DNA of 64,000 bases from Butyricicoccus pullicaecorum DSM 23266 (GTDB lineage: Bacteria; Bacillota; Clostridia; Oscillospirales; Butyricicoccaceae): assembly GCF_900167005.1 (NCBI RefSeq), contig NZ_FUXW01000003.1, forward strand, positions 129,380 through 193,379. Direction: 5' to 3'. Shown here in pieces: positions 35,659 to 43,436 of this stretch. Position numbers and translations under genes: made by a program. The notes under the pieces are model-generated. The model did not search any database and was not told the DNA's origin. It saw nothing but the letters and a program-made list of their open reading frames with translations. Position 1 is the first letter of the stretch, and each line of letters begins with the position of its first letter.

Positions 35659-35765
35659 GGCAACTAAAGAAATTTTGTTAGGTCATCGTAAATTTTTTCT
35701 GATTTTCCAAGGGCTAAATCATGGTCTGCACCGCCATACTAACAGCAAAAGGAGCGTGAAAAAAC

Positions 35766-35933
35766 ATGAAACTGACCCCCATTCTGTCCAGCATGGCCGC
35801 CGGTATGGCCGTCGGCGCAATCGCCTCTGCAATGGCTTCGAGCGCAATGTCCAGTCCGTCTGTCAAGCGCAGCGTCAAGCAGGCCGCAAACCAGGTGACG
35901 AACACCGCAAAGCACATGGGCGATATGTTCTGA
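35766..35933 (+). CDS. Small alanine/serine-rich protein, hypothetical
   Basis: A 55-residue protein starting at ATG 35766 with AAAGGAG ten bases upstream and closed by a strong terminator. The N-terminal half (SSMAAGMAVGAIASAMASS) is a small-residue hydrophobic stretch that could insert in or lie on a membrane. The C-terminal half is basic (SVKRSVKQAANQVTNTAKHM), like the tail of YtxH-type proteins. No family was recognised with confidence. A clear ribosome site, a terminator and a codon pattern like its neighbours support a real gene. Confidence 0.65.
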   Translation: MKLTPILSSMAAGMAVGAIASAMASSAMSSPSVKRSVKQAANQVTNTAKHMGDMF

Positions 35934-35971
35934 TCTCCCCGATCTCAAGACCCTCCATCCGAAATCATGTG

Positions 35972-36003
35972 AAAAGAGGACGTTTATCAAAACGTCCTCT
36001 TTT
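35972..36003. terminator. Bidirectional terminator
   Basis: Stem AAAAGAGGACGTTT/AAACGTCCTCTTTT with an ATCA loop between the convergent small-protein and FNT genes. Confidence 0.88.
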
Positions 36004-36004
36004 T

Positions 36005-36637
36005 CTATCCCTGTCTCATGCGCAGTTTGTCCCAAAGCGGAATCAGCCATGCACCGCAGGCGTTTCCCAGCGAACAAACGAGCAAAAATACAATGATTTT
36101 TCCAATCATCCCCTGCTGCACGCCAAGCATCAGATAAAACATATCAGCGACTACGTGCTCAAACCCAGCGATAATGAAAGCCGGGACGCAGAGTAAAATG
36201 CCGACGAAGCGCCCGAAATCACCCTGCCAGGTACGGAAGTGATCGACCGCAATGTACATGAGCAAACCGCACATCACACCGAGCAGAAAGATCTGCACTG
36301 GCGACTCAGACAGCTTGCGTGCCGTCAGCTCGCACGCCATCTCCCGATAAGCCGGTTTTGCATACGCAACCGCCAGCGCCGTTGCCGCACATCCAACGAG
36401 GTTTCCCAGCCAGATGACCAGCAATTCCCCGATACAGACCATGCGATCGTTTCGCGTAATGAGATACCCAACGCGCCCGGTAAACAACGCCATGCCGCGG
36501 GTACAAATGGTGAAGAGTGCCACCGAAAACAGCACGGCTCCAAACGGTATCTTTCCGCTTCCCAGATAAATGGCGCCGCTCACACCGATGAGCAGTCCGG
36601 CCAGTATGGACGAAACCAGTAATTCCAATTTTTTCAC
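36005..36637 (-). CDS. Formate/nitrite transporter (FNT) family channel
   Basis: A 210-residue membrane protein with six predicted helices, somewhat shorter than FocA/NirC (~270). Family features include GLLIGVSGAIYLGSG in helix 1, LFTGRVGYLITR, VIWLGNLVGCAATAL and the late IAGFEHVVADMFYLMLG, which holds the conserved FNT pore histidine. FNT pentamers pass formate, nitrite or hydrosulfide; which one is not clear. The start is GTG at 36637, eight bases after GGAGGTG; the longer upstream frame lacks a ribosome site. The gene is divergent from thiM. Confidence 0.85.
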   Translation of the reverse strand: MKKLELLVSSILAGLLIGVSGAIYLGSGKIPFGAVLFSVALFTICTRGMALFTGRVGYLITRNDRMVCIGELLVIWLGNLVGCAATALAVAYAKPAYREMACELTARKLSESPVQIFLLGVMCGLLMYIAVDHFRTWQGDFGRFVGILLCVPAFIIAGFEHVVADMFYLMLGVQQGMIGKIIVFLLVCSLGNACGAWLIPLWDKLRMRQG

Positions 36638-36668
36638 AGGCTGTGCACCTCCGCCGGTCTTTTTTCTT

Positions 36669-36698
36669 ATCCTATCACAGCTATACCGTGCTTGGCAA
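36669..36698 (-). promoter_or_regulatory. Predicted promoter of the FNT gene
   Basis: TTGCCA, 18 bases, TAGGAT on the minus strand, about 30 bases before the GTG start. Confidence 0.5.
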
Positions 36699-36704
36699 CC
36701 ACGG

Positions 36705-36733
36705 TTGACGGTGCCGTCCCACATTTGTATAAT
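36705..36733 (+). promoter_or_regulatory. Promoter of thiM-HAD
   Basis: TTGACG, 17 bases, TATAAT. Only about 20 bases of leader follow, so no TPP riboswitch can be present. Confidence 0.75.
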
Positions 36734-36759
36734 AAAGACCAGAACAGGAGGCAATCCAC

Positions 36760-37593
36760 ATGGATCTTACATATCAGGCCGGTGCGCTGTGCGACGTTCT
36801 GCGCGACCGCCAGCCGATCATTCACTGTATCACCAACTATGTGACGATCAACGACTGCGCAAACGCAGCCCTCGCCATCGGTGCATCTCCTATCATGGCC
36901 GATGCACCCGAAGAGGCCGACGCGGTGACCACACATGCGCAGTCGCTTGTCCTTAATATTGGTCAGCTATCGCCGCGCAAGCTGGACGCAATGCTGCTGG
37001 CCGGTGCGCAGGCCAACCGCATGGGCATCCCGGTCGTGCTCGACCCCGTGGGGGTGGGCGTATCCGCGCTGCGCACCTCGGCTGTGCGTCAGCTTCTGGA
37101 AACCGTCCATATTTCCATCTTGCGCTGCAACCGCTCGGAAGCCGCCTGCATTTATGGCATGCACGTAAACCAGCACGGTATCGACAGCGATCACTCCATT
37201 TCCATTTCGGACGGCGAAGCACTGGCACGCGCACTCGCGGCACGCTATCACTGCACGGTCGCACTGACCGGTGAAACCGATCTCGTCGCAAACGCCTTTC
37301 ATTTATATCGACTGGAAGGTGGTCACAAAATGCTGTCCCGCGTCACCGGTATGGGCTGCATCGCTACCGTCCTGTGTGCCGTATTTGCCGCCGCTTCCGA
37401 CGATCACTTACCTGCCGCGATCGCCGCGCTGGGCACAATCTCTGCCGCCGGCGAAATCGCTTTTGAGAAAGCCGGACATCTCGGTACAGGCAGCTTTCAC
37501 ATCGCGGTCATCGATGCGCTGAGCCAGATGGACGCGCAGACACTTTCCTCTCATCTCAAACTCACGGAGGTATCCCATGCGGACACTCAATGA
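36760..37593 (+). CDS. thiM: Hydroxyethylthiazole kinase
   Basis: ThiM phosphorylates 4-methyl-5-(2-hydroxyethyl)thiazole in thiamine salvage. The 277-residue protein has the N-terminal PIIHCITNYVTINDCANAAL, the GASPIMADAPEEA substrate loop, LDPVGVGVSALR and the catalytic region VTGMGCIATVLCAVFA, where the Gly-x-Gly-Cys is typical. AGGAGG lies at good spacing. No thiD or thiE is nearby; the following HAD gene overlaps its end by 17 bases. Confidence 0.94.
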   Translation: MDLTYQAGALCDVLRDRQPIIHCITNYVTINDCANAALAIGASPIMADAPEEADAVTTHAQSLVLNIGQLSPRKLDAMLLAGAQANRMGIPVVLDPVGVGVSALRTSAVRQLLETVHISILRCNRSEAACIYGMHVNQHGIDSDHSISISDGEALARALAARYHCTVALTGETDLVANAFHLYRLEGGHKMLSRVTGMGCIATVLCAVFAAASDDHLPAAIAALGTISAAGEIAFEKAGHLGTGSFHIAVIDALSQMDAQTLSSHLKLTEVSHADTQ

Positions 37594-38227
37594 CCTGACC
37601 GGCTTTATCTTCGATCTGGACGGTACCCTGCTCGACTCCCTTTGGGTGTGGAGCGAGGTGGATGAAGTATTCCTGTCCCGCCGCGGTCTGCCCCTCCTTC
37701 CCGACTATGCACAGTCCATCGCACATCTCGGTTTTGCCGATGCCGCACGCTATACCATCGACCGCTTTGGTCTGGCCGAAACACCCGAGCAGCTCATGCA
37801 GGAATGGTATGACCTCGCTCGTGCCGCTTACCGTGACCGCGTACCACTCAAACCGCACGCCGAAGAATTTCTGCACAAACTTTGTGCACAGGGTGTGCAT
37901 ATCTCGGCGGCAACCTCATCCGAACCCGAACTGGTTCTGCCCTGTCTGGATCGTCTGGGCATCACTGGATTGTTCGACAATATCACAACCATCCACGAAG
38001 TGAACTGCGATAAGTCCTCCCCAGATATCTATCTGCTGGCTGCTGAGCGTATGCAGACTGCACCGAACCAGTGTGCCGTTTTTGAAGATATCCTGCGCGG
38101 TATCCAAAGCGCAAAATCTGCCGGTTTCTATACGGTCGCTGTGGAAGAACCCGCATCGGCACTCGATCAAACCGAAATTGAACTCACTGCCGACCGCTAT
38201 ATCCGCTCTTTCGCTGAACTACTCTAA
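37577..38227 (+). CDS. HAD-superfamily phosphatase, beta-phosphoglucomutase-like
   Basis: A 216-residue HAD hydrolase. Motif I is FDLDGTLLDS (nucleophile Asp and acid/base Asp) at about 12-21, motif II is the Ser in ATSSEPELV, motif III is the Lys in DKSSPDIYL, and motif IV is VFEDILRGIQSAK. A helical cap lies between motifs I and II. The arrangement fits small-molecule phosphatases or phosphomutases. Overlap with thiM suggests co-expression and perhaps a thiamine-related phosphatase, which is inference. Multi-hairpin element E3 begins at its stop. Confidence 0.85.
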   Translation: MRTLNDLTGFIFDLDGTLLDSLWVWSEVDEVFLSRRGLPLLPDYAQSIAHLGFADAARYTIDRFGLAETPEQLMQEWYDLARAAYRDRVPLKPHAEEFLHKLCAQGVHISAATSSEPELVLPCLDRLGITGLFDNITTIHEVNCDKSSPDIYLLAAERMQTAPNQCAVFEDILRGIQSAKSAGFYTVAVEEPASALDQTEIELTADRYIRSFAELL

Positions 38228-38375
38228 ACCACCGCAGCCCATAAACGGGTCCGGGCCTGCGGCCCGGCGCGGTCCAGCCGCGCAGGCTGGTCCGTCCAGG
38301 TGAAACCTGGTCGCCGTCCGCAGACGGCGAAATCTCCTTTGAAATCCGGTGTCCGCCCCGGATTTCAAAAATACT
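38228..38375 (+). repeat. Multi-hairpin intergenic element, copy E3
   Basis: It starts at the stop codon of the HAD gene with AACCACCGCAGCCC, like E2. Hairpins follow: CCGGGCC/GGCCCGG, CCAGC/GCTGG around CGCGCAG, CCAGG/CCTGG, CGCCGTC-CGCA-GACGGCG, and GAAATCCG/CGGATTTC. The order and the linker GAAATCTCCTTTGA match the other copies, and the first two hairpins match E4. A standard terminator follows at 38385. Confidence 0.75.
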
Positions 38376-38384
38376 TACCCACAA

Positions 38385-38410
38385 AAAAACCGCCCTCTCG
38401 GGCGGTTTTT
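38385..38410. terminator. Bidirectional terminator
   Basis: Stem AAAAACCGCCC/GGGCGGTTTTT with a TCTC loop, between element E3 and the M56 sensor gene. Confidence 0.88.
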
Positions 38411-38426
38411 CTTGCTTATCATCGGT

Positions 38427-41400
38427 TTACGTCGTATGATCGGGCATTCCTTCCCAGATGCGTCCAACACTCCATAACTTCAGCCCACCTTCATCGGTAA
38501 ACTGATGCATAGTAATGTAGACCTCTCCGCCATCCGGGAACGTCACCTTGAGATCTTGGTCAACTCCCTGACCGACCACAATCTGCTCGCCAACGCGCGT
38601 CACCGGATACGTTTTCTCATCATAGAACATACCGATCGCCGCACGCAGCGCGTCTTCCGGCGTCTGGAACTTATCCGAGCGTTCCCGCATGTATTCCATA
38701 TCCGGGTTCACCATCAATCCAGACACATCATCCGGATACAGCTGCAAAAACTGCTCTCGCGTCAAGCTGTCATCCCAAGTTGCCTGCAATGCATCGCACC
38801 CGGTCACAACCGGAATGCCATCCTGCTCGCCCACGGTCAAACGCTCGGCATAACGGTACTGCTCCCCACCAGCTTCCAACTGATACACTACGGTCACACT
38901 GTCCTCGGTCAGATCTCGCAGCATCCAGTCGGTCACATCCGGGCTGGAACCCCAGCCAATCTTCCAGAAAATGCGCAGATGATTGCCCATCCGTTCCTGC
39001 TGCTGTATAAACTGCTGCTGCAGCGCCGTGCTCATAAACGGATAGCGGAACATTGCATTTTCCCAAAGATAGCCTTCTGCCCACTGGTTTGCCGCCTCGA
39101 TGATCGGTACAAACTGCGTCAGATGTTCCTGCGGCTCGTTGTTTTCCGGCTCGACCACACCAGTTAAACGATAGCTGTCCGAACCTTCAACCGGATTGTG
39201 CTGCGGCTCATACTGGAAATAGATCATCGTGCCGTCGGCAAAGTCATAGGCGATCATATCATCTACCTTGCGATACCGTCCACCGGCAACCGGGAAGTTC
39301 CTATAGATGAGCTCTTCAAGCGAAGTAGTAGTCATAGGTCGCTCGGGCATGCCAATCTTAATGACATCATCTGCCGTCCAGCAAATCATATCAGGGTCAT
39401 CCAACACCATGGCCTGATCGATCGTGCAGTCGGCAATGCGCAAGCTGTCATCCTGCCATCCAAAATTCAGCGTCTGCACCTGCGTGATGCCGCTGAACCA
39501 GGTTCGAGTTGTCTTTCCGCTTGCTGGCTCTGCCGGTTTACCATGCACACGAACGATCACCGTACCAGCCCCGGCATCGACCGTATATTCAGCCTTGTCC
39601 GCAGTCATACCGATCGGCAGATTATTCAGTTCCATCGGTGTCTGCGCATCACTGTCGCCATACCAGCTGGCATACTCGTCAAACATCTCCAGCAAATCTG
39701 TGCCAAGCAGGGTTTTGGCCTGCTCTGCCGAGAGACCATCCACCTGTGCATTACACCAGCGCTGTGCGAGTGCTTCCATCTGCTTCTGCGTCTCGGCCTC
39801 GACCGGCTTTGCATCCTTCTGTACGACCGTCCAGCGGTCAAACTTCCATCCGTCTCCTTCCGGTCTGGTCAGAATGGAAATTTCCTGTCCATTGAAGAAG
39901 GTATAGTGGAACGTGGTCTCTCCCTGCTTTTCCAGTCGTCCACCGGTCAGTCCCAGCAGGGTTTCGATCTGTCCCGCTGCATCATCCAGCATGGCCGGGC
40001 CGGTTTCGGGCAGACCGAGATCACCATAGAGCATCTGGAAGGTGTCCAGATCGCGCACGCTGCACACGTCGGTCGGCTGCATGGTGCATGCCGCGTCCAC
40101 GCTGTCTACATCCACTTTCAGCACTCCATCCTCCCGGATAAACTGCATCCACTGTACGGTGCGCTGATCGGGTGCAGCCAGCGAGCTATGCAGTGCCTGC
40201 GACCAGTTTTTGACCACATACGCGCCTGCCCGCTCGGCATCGGGATAAACCGCATACGCCGTCACGTGCGGGTTGGCCTCAAGCAGTATCTTCTGCATTT
40301 CCTCCTGTGTGCGAGACGCAAAAGCATCCTTAGGCAAAACCGTAGTCAGCGTCTGTACATCTCCGTCCACAATCGCCTGTAAATAGGTCTCGGCTGTCGT
40401 GCGGATTTCCTGTTCCAGCGCCGCATTGTCCGTTCCCTTGGGCGTGACGGCAAAGCATCCGCCGACCAGTGTGAGTGCAAATGCAGCTGTCAGAATGAGC
40501 GCCACGCCGCGGCGCTTTTTATTGGGGCTGAATAACGCCTGCAAACGGGTTTTCATGGCTTTTCCTCCTCCCGTCAGTCTGGTTGTGAGCATGGTGCCGC
40601 CGTACATGCGACGTGCGACATCATTTAAGATACACTGTCCGTACTGTCTCTTTGCATCGGTGTCCAGTCCGTGCACGACCGACTGGTCACACGCGATTTC
40701 GAGGTCCTGTGCACCCTGCCACGCCAGCAGATGCACGACCGGATTGAACCAGTGCACGCACCGTGCAAGCAGAAAGACCATCTTGCACAGCACATCCTTA
40801 TGCTTTGCGTGCGTGAGTTCATGCCGTAAGATGAGCGGCGCATCGGCAAGCGGAATGCCACTCTTGGGCAAGAGCAAAACCGGATGCACGAGTCCCACCA
40901 ACATCGGCCCATCGGCCTCCGGTGTCTGCCGCAGCGGAATGCGCTGCCGCAGTCCCAGCCGTTCGCGCTCGCTCTCATAAATACGCAGCAGCTCCGGGTC
41001 GCGCACATCACGCGCCGTGCGGCGCACCCGATACACAAACCGCCGATAGGACAGCATGGAACCTGCAAAGAACGCAGTTGCTCCAACCGCCCAAACGATG
41101 GCCAGAATTTCATCAAACGCAATGGATTTCTGCGTCTCAGCGCTCACGATCGTCCCGGCAGGCACCCAATGCCGCTCAATAATCGGCTGCGGCTCTGCGA
41201 TAACCGATTCGTTTTCCGTCCCGCTCGTCTCCGGGACGCTCTCACTTACCTGTGTCGTCTGCACCTCAACCAGTGTCGTCCGGGGTGTGACCTGAACGGG
41301 TGCGTCGGGAAAGCTATTCTGTACCGGAACAAGCAGCCGAACAGCAAAGATCACCCACAGCGCACAGACCACTCTTGCCGGATACCGCCGGCGCAGAACG

Positions 41401-41480
41401 GCGCACAGGAGCAAGATGGGCAGCAGCACCACCGAAGTGGTCAGGCTGACCTGAATGAGATTCCAAAAGATGGTCGTCAT
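38427..41480 (-). CDS. BlaR1/MecR1-type M56 metallopeptidase sensor with very long extracellular region
   Basis: A 1017-residue membrane protein. Two N-terminal helices (about 8-29 and 35-52), an outside loop to about 118 and a third helix (about 122-145) precede the cytoplasmic M56 zinc domain, with HELTH at 220-224 and the third ligand in LEIACDQ (Glu at about 261). A fourth helix at about 325-345 (GVALILTAAFALTLVGG) leads to a roughly 670-residue exterior part. This part is not the penicillin-binding domain of BlaR1; it shows repeated DUF/NTF2-like segments (TTAETYLQAIVDGDVQTLTT; ANQWAEGYLWENAM). Its ligand is unknown. The ATG overlaps the BlaI stop (ATGA). Confidence 0.85.
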   Translation of the reverse strand: MTTIFWNLIQVSLTTSVVLLPILLLCAVLRRRYPARVVCALWVIFAVRLLVPVQNSFPDAPVQVTPRTTLVEVQTTQVSESVPETSGTENESVIAEPQPIIERHWVPAGTIVSAETQKSIAFDEILAIVWAVGATAFFAGSMLSYRRFVYRVRRTARDVRDPELLRIYESERERLGLRQRIPLRQTPEADGPMLVGLVHPVLLLPKSGIPLADAPLILRHELTHAKHKDVLCKMVFLLARCVHWFNPVVHLLAWQGAQDLEIACDQSVVHGLDTDAKRQYGQCILNDVARRMYGGTMLTTRLTGGGKAMKTRLQALFSPNKKRRGVALILTAAFALTLVGGCFAVTPKGTDNAALEQEIRTTAETYLQAIVDGDVQTLTTVLPKDAFASRTQEEMQKILLEANPHVTAYAVYPDAERAGAYVVKNWSQALHSSLAAPDQRTVQWMQFIREDGVLKVDVDSVDAACTMQPTDVCSVRDLDTFQMLYGDLGLPETGPAMLDDAAGQIETLLGLTGGRLEKQGETTFHYTFFNGQEISILTRPEGDGWKFDRWTVVQKDAKPVEAETQKQMEALAQRWCNAQVDGLSAEQAKTLLGTDLLEMFDEYASWYGDSDAQTPMELNNLPIGMTADKAEYTVDAGAGTVIVRVHGKPAEPASGKTTRTWFSGITQVQTLNFGWQDDSLRIADCTIDQAMVLDDPDMICWTADDVIKIGMPERPMTTTSLEELIYRNFPVAGGRYRKVDDMIAYDFADGTMIYFQYEPQHNPVEGSDSYRLTGVVEPENNEPQEHLTQFVPIIEAANQWAEGYLWENAMFRYPFMSTALQQQFIQQQERMGNHLRIFWKIGWGSSPDVTDWMLRDLTEDSVTVVYQLEAGGEQYRYAERLTVGEQDGIPVVTGCDALQATWDDSLTREQFLQLYPDDVSGLMVNPDMEYMRERSDKFQTPEDALRAAIGMFYDEKTYPVTRVGEQIVVGQGVDQDLKVTFPDGGEVYITMHQFTDEGGLKLWSVGRIWEGMPDHTT

Positions 41481-41860
41481 CTCTCATCCCTCCCCTGTTC
41501 GTCCAGAAAATCACGCAGTTCGTCGAGGTCTTCCCGCGTCAGCGCACCGGTGTGGGACAGCGACGCAACCAGATCGCGCACCGAACCCCGATAAAACCGG
41601 CGCAGCAGACTGACGCTCTCGCGCTCTCCATAATCATCCTGACTGACGAGCGGCGTGTAGACATTCATTTTTCCCTGCTTGTCACACTGTAAAAACCCTT
41701 TTTCGCACAGTCTGGACAAAAAAGTCAGCACCGACGTTGTCTTCCACCGGTCAGCTAACCGTTCGGTCACCCAGGCAGACGGCACCGGACGCTCGGGTGC
41801 GCTCCAGACCTCCTGCATTACGGCCAATTCGGCATCGGGCAGGCGTTTGGTCTCACGCAT
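41477..41860 (-). CDS. BlaI/MecI/CopY-family repressor
   Basis: A 127-residue winged-helix repressor. The family N-terminus LPDAELAVMQEVWSAPERPV, the recognition region WKTTSVLTFLSRLCEKGFL, and SLLRRFYRGSVRDLVASL in the dimerisation domain are present. The cleavage-prone segment around the Leu-Leu in ESVSLLRRFY is where BlaR1-type proteases inactivate BlaI. Two matching dyad operators lie at the promoter. It is translationally coupled to the M56 sensor. Confidence 0.9.
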   Translation of the reverse strand: MRETKRLPDAELAVMQEVWSAPERPVPSAWVTERLADRWKTTSVLTFLSRLCEKGFLQCDKQGKMNVYTPLVSQDDYGERESVSLLRRFYRGSVRDLVASLSHTGALTREDLDELRDFLDEQGRDER

Positions 41861-41871
41861 ATCTTCACCTC

Positions 41872-41883
41872 CTACATTTGTAG
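41872..41883. promoter_or_regulatory. BlaI-type operator 1
   Basis: CTACA-TT-TGTAG, a perfect dyad with the TACA/TGTA half-sites of BlaI/MecI operators, lies between the promoter and the ribosome site of the repressor gene. Confidence 0.7.
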
Positions 41884-41902
41884 AACTTCTTAGGTTGACT
41901 TT

Positions 41903-41931
41903 ATTCTACATCCGTAGAACATGAAAGTCAA
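41903..41931 (-). promoter_or_regulatory. Promoter of the BlaI-M56 operon with overlapping operator 2
   Basis: TTGACT, 17 bases, TAGAAT on the minus strand. The dyad TTCTAC-ATCC-GTAGAA (41904-41919) covers the -10 element, so repressor binding would block polymerase. Confidence 0.75.
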
Positions 41932-41964
41932 GCGCCTGCGGATGACAATACGGATACAAGAAAA

Positions 41965-41992
41965 CCCGCAGGCGACCAAACTCGCTTGCGGG
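41965..41992 (-). terminator. Terminator after the sucrose hydrolase gene
   Basis: CCCGCAAGCGA with TCGCCTGCGGG (one G-T wobble), six-base loop, T-rich tail on the minus strand. Confidence 0.8.
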
Positions 41993-42015
41993 CTTCAGGG
42001 GAAATAAAGATAGGA

Positions 42016-43419
42016 TTATGACTGTTTCATGTCCCAGAGCTGGGCATCGCCTGTGCCGCTCGTCCAGCGTACTCCCCAGGACGTGGGATAGCACCGGGTG
42101 GACATGCAGGTCGCGCCGCCGTCGACGAACACCTCAACCGACGAGGTGTCTGCCAGAATGCGCAGGCTCATAGGAGCCGCACAGTGCGCAACGCGCGTGG
42201 TACGGCCTGCGCCGCCCTGCGGCACGGACAGGGTCAGTACCCCATCCTGCCAGTTCAGGCGCACGCTGTCGTGGATGGTCAGTTCAAACGGCTGGCCTGC
42301 GGTCTGATACTGCAGGTCAAAGGTCTTGACCGACTCACTCACACCCGGTGTGACGGATAACTGCCGCAGCGTGCCGTGCAGTGCATTCAACTCCGGAACC
42401 GGATTGCGCAGAATCTTGCCATCCTTTGCCGTCAGGACACAGGGTACGGTCATGCAGTGCTGCCAACCGTACGCCGTGGTAGGATTGGTATACTCTGCAT
42501 CGGGCATACCCATCCAACCAAACTGAATGCGGCGGGTGCCGTCCAGGAAGGACTGGGGCGCGTAGAAGTCAAAGCCCTTGTCCAGCGTCTGGAACTCACC
42601 CAGCGTACAATCTCCGCGAAAATCCCCATACAGCGGGAAATAACCGCAGGCGTAAACATTCTGGAAGCGGTCGTCGGTCTGTGCAACGCCCTGCGGCGAT
42701 ACGCACAAGAACCACTGACCATCGATCTCAAACAGATCGGGACACTCCCACATATAGCCGAAAATCTCAGGCGTGGTGATGGTGTTGCAGTGCGTCCAAT
42801 GAATCTTATCCTCGGACTGGAAAATCAGCACTTCACCGCGATCTTCCAGCGTGCGCGCACCCTGCACCATATAATACTTGCCGTCCATCTTCCATACCTT
42901 GGGATCGCGGACATGGCAGGTCAGACCGGCCGGATAGTCCTTGTTTTCCATCAGGCACTGCTTGGATGCCATGGTCTCGCCATCCTCAGAGATCGCCAGA
43001 CAGGTATTGTGTCCGCGACCGGTACGGATGTAATCATGGTCACCCTCGTGCTTGACGTTGCCGGTGTAATACAGGTACATCTTACCGTCCTCAATGTAAG
43101 CCGAACCCGAGTAGACACCGTGGATGTCATAGGGCTGATCGGGACAGAGCAGAATGGGCAGGTACTCCCAGTGCACCAGATCACGGCTCTTGCAATGACC
43201 CCAGTGCTTGACACCGCCCGTGCAATCGAACGGGCCGTACTGGAAGAAGACATGGTAGTCTTCTCCGTACTTGCACAGGCCGTTCGGATCGTTGAGCCAA
43301 CCGGTCGGCGGCTGAATGTGGAAGGTCAGTCTGTGCGGGTCCTGAGCGGCCTTGGGGCCGTCCTCCCGCTCGACGCGTGCCGCCATACGCAGCAGGTCGC
43401 GCTGTAATGCATTGCTCAT
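42016..43419 (-). CDS. scrB: Sucrose-6-phosphate hydrolase (GH32)
   Basis: A 467-residue GH32 enzyme that splits sucrose 6-phosphate from the PTS into glucose 6-phosphate and fructose. Catalytic motifs are GWLNDPNG (nucleophile Asp), HVRDPKVW (RDP, transition-state stabiliser) and WECPDLFEI (acid/base Glu). The C-terminal beta-sandwich follows. ATG at 43419 has AGGAG upstream. It follows the EIIBCA gene by 17 bases, supporting the phospho-sugar substrate. Confidence 0.93.
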   Translation of the reverse strand: MSNALQRDLLRMAARVEREDGPKAAQDPHRLTFHIQPPTGWLNDPNGLCKYGEDYHVFFQYGPFDCTGGVKHWGHCKSRDLVHWEYLPILLCPDQPYDIHGVYSGSAYIEDGKMYLYYTGNVKHEGDHDYIRTGRGHNTCLAISEDGETMASKQCLMENKDYPAGLTCHVRDPKVWKMDGKYYMVQGARTLEDRGEVLIFQSEDKIHWTHCNTITTPEIFGYMWECPDLFEIDGQWFLCVSPQGVAQTDDRFQNVYACGYFPLYGDFRGDCTLGEFQTLDKGFDFYAPQSFLDGTRRIQFGWMGMPDAEYTNPTTAYGWQHCMTVPCVLTAKDGKILRNPVPELNALHGTLRQLSVTPGVSESVKTFDLQYQTAGQPFELTIHDSVRLNWQDGVLTLSVPQGGAGRTTRVAHCAAPMSLRILADTSSVEVFVDGGATCMSTRCYPTSWGVRWTSGTGDAQLWDMKQS

Positions 43420-43436
43420 GTAAAAACTCTCCTTGT

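Noticed and set aside
36705..36760. A TPP riboswitch before thiM
   Set aside because: Only about 20 bases lie between the predicted transcription start and the ribosome site, too short for the TPP fold.
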